Part shown: positions 58,986 through 64,000 of the stretch, one piece after another
Position numbering within the stretch: position 1 is the first letter of the stretch
Layout of the letters: each line of letters starts with the position of its first letter
NCBI GenBank assembly: GCA_030765045.1
Contig: CM060963.1
Span: forward strand, 114,436,235-114,500,234
From: Tenodera sinensis
Lineage: Eukaryota > Arthropoda > Insecta > Mantodea > Mantidae
Direction of reading: 5' to 3'
DNA: 64,000 nucleotides
Program-made: the position numbers and the translations under genes
The notes under the pieces: generated by a model
Databases searched by the model: none
Told to the model about the DNA's origin: nothing
What the model saw: the letters and a program-made list of their open reading frames with translations, nothing else

Positions 58986-59434
58986 ACATTCCGTTTAAGA
59001 TGTAATATTTGCTGGTTCCAGTGAACATTTGCAAAAGTGCAAACGTCAGCTGTCTAATTACGAATATATTAAAAGGCGATGTGATAACATCTATATTAGT
59101 ACTAATTTCATCGAGTGTTTAACATCCATGATAAATACGCGGGTACAACCTGGTAATGGGGTCGATGTTTTCATGTAGGACTATAAAATGCGGATTGCAT
59201 AAAACTCGAGAGTAAGGGGCAGCTGACTCACCTGGTATATCAAGCATATTGATATTGGAGTCAAAATCGTTACCATGTAAATGTAGTTCCAGGGGGCAGG
59301 ATGGGTGAAAATCTTCGTCTCGTATACATTGAAAATAAAAACGAACTGCTTATTTAAATTTAACTAGGTACTTGTTTCTCAGAAAAGCATTGTTTTGACG
59401 CTAAGCAGCTGAAAGAGTTTTATAAAACTGTTTT

Positions 59435-60115
59435 TACTTTCCCTATTACGTATAGTAAGTTTGGGTAGAATTGTATTCGACCTCAAATTTCGATGTCGAG
59501 ATTTTACCAGAAAAAAAATTCTTGGACCGCAAATTATCCTTTACGTGGAAAATTATTCGAAAATTTTGATTTTCTCAAAAATGGCTATAACGATTTTGAT
59601 TAAAATGCCATGTTTAAGTTATGTTTAATGCAAATGAAATGCACATTTTGAATTTTCTGGTAAAGCTTATGTAGTTCTGTTCAGTCTTAATGACTGTTGC
59701 ATAACTGGGTAGACCGTAAGCGATAGACCAAATCTTACTATACAAAAATGTAGATATCGTTGAAACATACAAGTCATGTCCAAAAGCATTTTTTTTTTTT
59801 TTTTTGTGGGCTGAACTATTTCGGAGATATTCCTTGTTATTTGTGCGAGTTTTGCAATACTTAAACTTTTCTTAAATAGAAGGCCATTATTCATTTATTT
59901 ATCTCTTGGCCGTCCAAAGAGAATGGAAATTTAAAGATTTGACTATCGCTCAGTCTACTGTATTGCCATATGCCCCTTGCACCTCAGCAATAAGATAATT
60001 TCTACAAATGTTTATCTCGATTAACATGAAGAAGATAGAGTAATAAATGTTTATAGGAATACTTAGTAGAAGCGTAGAGAAAGTCATGTGAGTGTAACGC
60101 ATCAGATTTTAATGT
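59435..60115 (+). mobile_element. PAL arm without GT tract (copy 14)
   Basis: The outer end is TTTTTACTTTCCCTATTACG with TAGAATTGTATTCGACC, then a deletion removes the GT-tract region. The body follows (AAATTTTGATTTTCTCAAAA, ATGGCTATAACGATTTTGAT, ATAGACCAAATCTTACTATA). It ends with AGCGTAGAGAAAGTCATGTG at the centre. No inverted partner follows directly. Confidence 0.75.
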
Positions 60116-60119
60116 AAAG

Positions 60120-60940
60120 GTTAGTGTATTTACATACAATATTCCCTGCAAGTTTGCTGTATAAAATGCAGAAAGCATCTCAAGTACTACGATTTCTCGT
60201 TGGAGGACTATTTTATTTATTGTTTCTCCATTATATTCCCTGACGTTTTCTGCTCCCGCTTCTCTTATAATACATGCATTTCTTGTAAGAACTGCTTTTT
60301 GCTCATTGTGTTTTATATTATTGGCTGTTCATATTTTTGCTTTTGTTCATCAATGAGACATAGGTATTCTTGGAAACGTTGCGCGGCTACTGTCTCTCAA
60401 AAGGATTAGTTTTTGTCGTCTGTGGGTTCATTTGATGCACATAAACTCCTGGTTTATGTGTGTGTGTGTGTGTGAAGGAAGGCAGACGCTACCTTACGGG
60501 AGGTTAGTTGTTGTTTATAGTGTTACACGGGTGATGATGTAGGAAACACGAGGGGGTCGAGGCACCCTCCTAGAGCGATGTGGGGCGGTATGTAGGCGCG
60601 GCCACATCACGGATACCCACGCATCTCTCGCCGAGCAATTAATAAGAAGCGGCAACTCCTCCTTCCTCATTGGCAGACGCTGCTCACTTCTTTTTGCGCA
60701 CTCTGTACAAACGCCGTTAGAAGTTGCGCTTGTGTAAATGCTTACCTTCTCCACTAGAATCAACTAACATTCCATACTAAGTGGGAAAGAAAGGGAAGGA
60801 AATAATTAGTCACAATACTCGCAACATATATTGCCACTCAAGTGCATCTTTGTAGAATGAGGGAGCACTTTCAAAATATGAGACAAGTGGAATAATTTCA
60901 CTTCTGAGTTCCTGCAAAGGACCTGGCACGTTTTATTGTA
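60120..60940. other. Unassigned sequence with a short GT run
   Basis: A small GT repeat (about 60458-60475) and a GC-richer patch at 60530-60720 are present, but no gene is recognised. Confidence 0.35.
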
Positions 60941-60941
60941 T

Positions 60942-61080
60942 AGGTATTATTTTTACCTTCTCTATAGCGTATAATAAGTAGGGGAAGTATGGTATTCAAC
61001 CCAAATATTCCATGTCGGCATTTCACCGGAAATATACGTTCTGGGGCCTCCTGAATTCCCCCCCCCCCCCAAAAAAAACT
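60942..61080 (+). mobile_element. Truncated PAL left arm (copy 15)
   Basis: The outer 115 bp of an arm (TTTTTACCTTCTCTATAGCG, AGTAAGTAGGGGAAGTAT-like, GGGGCCTCCTGAATT) end in a C13-A8 run at 61058-61078. There the sequence switches to the inverted arm, another asymmetric deletion like 30927-31206. Confidence 0.75.
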
Positions 61081-61221
61081 AATGTATTACACTCACATAA
61101 CTATCCATTCTTGTACTATTCCCATAAACACTTATCCCTTTATCTTCTTCATGTACGTCTAGATAGACATTTGCAGAAATTAATGCTAGTATTCCTGTAG
61201 GTGTAAGGGGAATATGAGAGA

Positions 61222-61965
61222 AAATCCACTAATTGGATACCTGTCCTACTTTAACATTGTCACAGTTCTGTTAATATTTCTGTAAAAGAAAGACAGTATT
61301 AAATGAATGATAAAGGATAAAAAATCGTATATTGCAAGAGTATTTGATAGTGTGTAACAATACACGGAATTATTTCATTTGGAAATAGGACAACTAACCA
61401 TTTTAGATATATTTATTTAATTTAGTGTAGTGTACAGATGATTGTGTAAAATATACAAAGAATCACGGATAATTTGTAAACCAATATCTTCTAAAACACT
61501 CAATTGCAATTCAAAACGTCGGAACAAATTAACAGTAAATTTAGTAATCACACTATGAGCACCAACATGTAGACAAATCACTTCCGAACTTGAAATATTA
61601 TATTTGTCTCTTAAACAAGGAACGGAACGAAAGGCCGATAATGTTTTTTTCACTTATCAACCTGCTTAATATGGTCTACATTTTTTTTTTTTTTTCAAAT
61701 CGGGTCAAGAAATTACGTCTATTCTTTCATAAAAATAAGACTAGAAAATGAGCTGTCAACGTAAATATACCCGTTTCAAAACCATCACAATGTATACCTT
61801 CAATAAATCGCAATTAATTATTCCTGGATATAAAAATTCTCTTACTGGTATGTCTTCTAAACTCCAGCAAACATGAAATGTGTATATACGTCACCAAGTA
61901 ATGATAATAATTACTAATTGCTTATAGCAGTATCGTGGAAATCAAATGCCTGAGGTGACCTACAG
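61222..61965. mobile_element. Insertion in PAL with retroelement-like frame
   Basis: This is a 744-bp sequence foreign to PAL. On the minus strand, 61653-61417 reads LSAFRSVPCLRDKYNISSSE, VICLHVGAHSVITKFTVNLF and ILHNHLYTTLN. The 'VGAxxxIxxF' and 'GS..IL.NHLY' pattern resembles short C-terminal domains I associate with some retroelement polyproteins, but I cannot place it firmly. A T-run near 61680 could be a tail. No target duplication was found. Confidence 0.4.
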
Positions 61966-62047
61966 TAGGGTTTGAGCGATAGTCAAATCTTTTTAAGCTG
62001 GTCGCTATATGAAGACTTTGAAATTCTGATCTCTTTGCACAGTTAAG

Positions 62048-63335
62048 GGAACATTGGTACTATAGTACTCTGAGCAACAAACTAACAAATGTAGTGTGCT
62101 GTACAAGTGTAATAATTTCTGAATGGAACTTCTTCAAATTTTTACAGCATATGCAGAAACTACAGGGAAGTGTTTTCCTAACTTGACTAACTGATTTTAT
62201 AAAAATATTAAACTTGAAAAAAATACACGAACATTTTGTTAAAAACATGCATCAATTTAGGAACATTTTTTTTATCAGTATAAAACAACATATTTTCAAG
62301 CATGTTGCAATTATATTTATGTACATTTGCTGCCACTTTTAAATAGTTATGTGTACTAAGTCAGTAAAAAAATTATTACTATCTTAATTTCGTTATTTCC
62401 AAATTTTACATTTTTTCACACATTTATGTCTCAAAAATCTTTAATTTTCATAATAATATTATGAAAACTAAGATATAATAAAAATGGCAGCAAAAATCCA
62501 TAGTTGTGCGTAATACATGTATGCAAAATTTCAGCTATCTTATGTAGTGTTTCAGAAAAATGTACCTTAAGTTAACAAAAAGAAACCTTAAGAAAATTTA
62601 ATTTGAAAAGTGACAATAGTAAAGTCAAATTAATCATTTGTATCATCCTTCCTGGACCATTTTTCACTTTCAGCAAGTAAGACTTGCAGAAATTACACAT
62701 AGCGTTCTTATTAATAAAACTAGATAATAAATTTACAGTTATCACAACGTTATTATCATTATTTACACAAGTATTTACACTTGAAAGATCACTTTTCTTC
62801 TGGTAGTATAACCTCTTCTTTGAAGAACTAACCACACTTTCTGCATTAGCACCACGTGCTTTGCAAACTTTCATCACATTTATCATTTGCAAATTGATCC
62901 CCGTGGCATGTTTGTTTTCTAAATAACCTACGAGGTCTTGGCTTTGTAACTAACTCGTGAGAAACCAAAACAAAAGTAAATTGCACTTAGAAAAATAAAA
63001 AATAACTCAAAAGAACACTTTTGTTTACCACATTAGAGAAAGACAAACAAGCATCATGACACTACAGTGTAGCCAGTGATAGCAAAACGAAATTTACCCC
63101 GTGAATTTATCATTTTAAAAAGCAAAGAAACTTTAGATTCTAAAAGGGGGTGTGGCACTTTCTGAGTTAAAGGGACGTGCTCCATGTTAAAAACGTTATT
63201 TAAATACCTTAAAATGATTGAAACACTATAAAAGTATACATGTTCTTAAACTAGAACCACACGAGAATTTTTAATACCAAAATCTAAAAAAATGTAACTT
63301 TTTATTATATTGAAAAGTGCATAGCAACCTGCCAT
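62048..63335 (-). mobile_element. Insertion in PAL with Mutator-like N-terminal frame
   Basis: This is a roughly 1.29-kb sequence that interrupts PAL copy 16. The minus-strand frame 62892-62572 contains RGANAESVVSSSKKRL, NLLSSFINKNAMCNFCKSYL and LLKVKNGPGR. The 'LLSSxINKNAxCxxCKS' zinc-binding block is what I recall from the N-terminus of Mutator-like transposases in insects. The catalytic region is absent and the ends show no clear TIR. Family assignment is tentative. Confidence 0.45.
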
Positions 63336-64000
63336 TTGAGCAAAGTGTAAGTATTGCAAAACTCACACAAATACCCACTATCTCTGCAATGGTTAACTCT
63401 ACAAAAATATTTAGACATAAATAGTGTGCTTTAACGAGATCTGCATTTTTGTATAGTAAGATTTGATCTGTGTATTACGGCTTACCAGTTATTAAGAGCA
63501 AACAGGACTTCGTGGGCCATAGCCAGAAAATTCAAAATATAGATTTCATTTGCCCTAAAAAGATCTTAAACATTTGGAATTTTAATCAAAATCATAAGAG
63601 CCATTTTCGAGAAAATCAGAATTTTCGAAACATTTTCCATGTAAAGGGTGGCTTAGGGTGAAGGAACATTCTTCAAAATATCCTTGAATACCAACTTTGG
63701 TTTTTAACAGTCTGTTGATTTTTAAGTTATTTTGTTCACAGAGACGAGCGCGCAAACACACACACAACACATACACATACAACCGCGCGCGCGGACATTT
63801 TTCTGAAACACATTTTTCTGGATTCAGGGGGCGTCAAAACATATATTTCCGGTGAAATCTCAACATCAAAATTTTGGGTGGAATACAATTTTATTCTTCC
63901 CTTACTTAGTCTACATAATAGAGAAAGTTTAAAAAAAATTACAAGGTTTTAAGAATTATTATTTTATCTGCTACGAATAGTAAATATGGGAAATATTGTA

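Larger units (their letters stand above)
56453..59235 (+). mobile_element. Tc1/mariner-superfamily transposon with paired TIRs
   Basis: Both ends start CCAGGTGAGTCAGC going inward, and 20 of 22 bases match as inverted repeats. Each end is flanked by TATA-type sequence (TATATA at 56447-56452, TATAT at 59236-59240), consistent with a TA target. The 2783-bp element contains one decayed transposase gene on the plus strand (57501-58542), a long T-rich tract near the left end and a minus-strand tRNA-like element (58888-58985) between the gene and the right end. It has the architecture of a formerly autonomous element. Confidence 0.85.
61080..63930 (-). mobile_element. PAL right arm split by two insertions (copy 16)
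   Basis: Three PAL segments in minus orientation (61080-61221, 61966-62047 and 63336-63930) fit together in the right order to give one arm. They run from the centre (TTACACTCACATAACTATCC) through GGTTTGAGCGATAGTCAAAT and AATTCAAAATATAGATTTCA to the outer end (GGTGGAATACAATTTTATTC, ACATAATAGAGAAAGTTTAA). The CA tract is short (63752-63782). The intervening sequences are later insertions. Confidence 0.7.

Overview
This window looks like intergenic chromatin from a large, AT-rich, repeat-dense animal genome, most probably a hemimetabolous insect. I infer this from the mix of repeats: I-, R1- and Jockey-type LINEs, Tc1/mariner and CGGBP1-like hAT transposons, tRNA-derived SINEs, very long (TAA)n tracts and two TTAGG-like units. 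I found no intact host gene, no rRNA, no convincing functional tRNA and no CRISPR. Almost every recognisable coding stretch is a broken transposable-element gene, so CDS-like features are listed as pseudogenes.

Left part (1-16 kb): a LINE tail (608-880), a tRNA-headed SINE (3425-3790), a 1.26-kb TA-flanked terminal-inverted-repeat element (4989-6252), then an 8-kb LINE cluster. A nearly complete but decayed R1-type LINE (LINE-A, 12650-7495, minus strand) has three zinc knuckles, endonuclease, reverse transcriptase with YADD, a C-terminal CCHC and a poly(A) tail. It is followed by a second LINE (LINE-B, RT with YADD, minus strand). The block is bracketed by two inverted copies of the 3' end of a third LINE (LINE-C, 6690-7340 minus and 14150-14735 plus). 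A foldback MITE (14733-14933) and a tRNA-like element (15036-15107) follow.

Middle part (16-33 kb): long trinucleotide microsatellites, a Tc1 transposase relic (25440-25855), a LINE C-terminal fragment (27960-28285), and the first copies of the dominant repeat, called here PAL. PAL is a palindromic (foldback) element of two arms of about 840 bp. The outer ends form a hairpin, each arm carries a (GT/CA)n tract at the same place, and there is almost no unique centre. At least 14 arms occur between 21 and 64 kb.

Right part (33-64 kb): a decayed I-type LINE with RNase H remnant (LINE-D, 33408-38265, plus) ending against an inverted copy of its own 5' end (38265-39108); a hAT element with TIRs and TSD (40555-42685); a PAL array that was the target of several nested insertions (an 869-bp insert with a 9-bp duplication at 44528-45396; a 1.97-kb element with roughly 320-bp TIRs at 46531-48503; a mariner at 48504-49345; two further inserts at 61222-61965 and 62048-63335); a 500-bp ACTC/ATTC satellite; a mariner tail; and a 2.8-kb Tc1/mariner-superfamily transposon (56453-59235) with paired TIRs and a dead transposase whose first catalytic Asp is Asn. 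Nothing suggests coordinated gene function. The biology here is serial insertion, inversion and decay, and the PAL family is the most interesting candidate for something undescribed.
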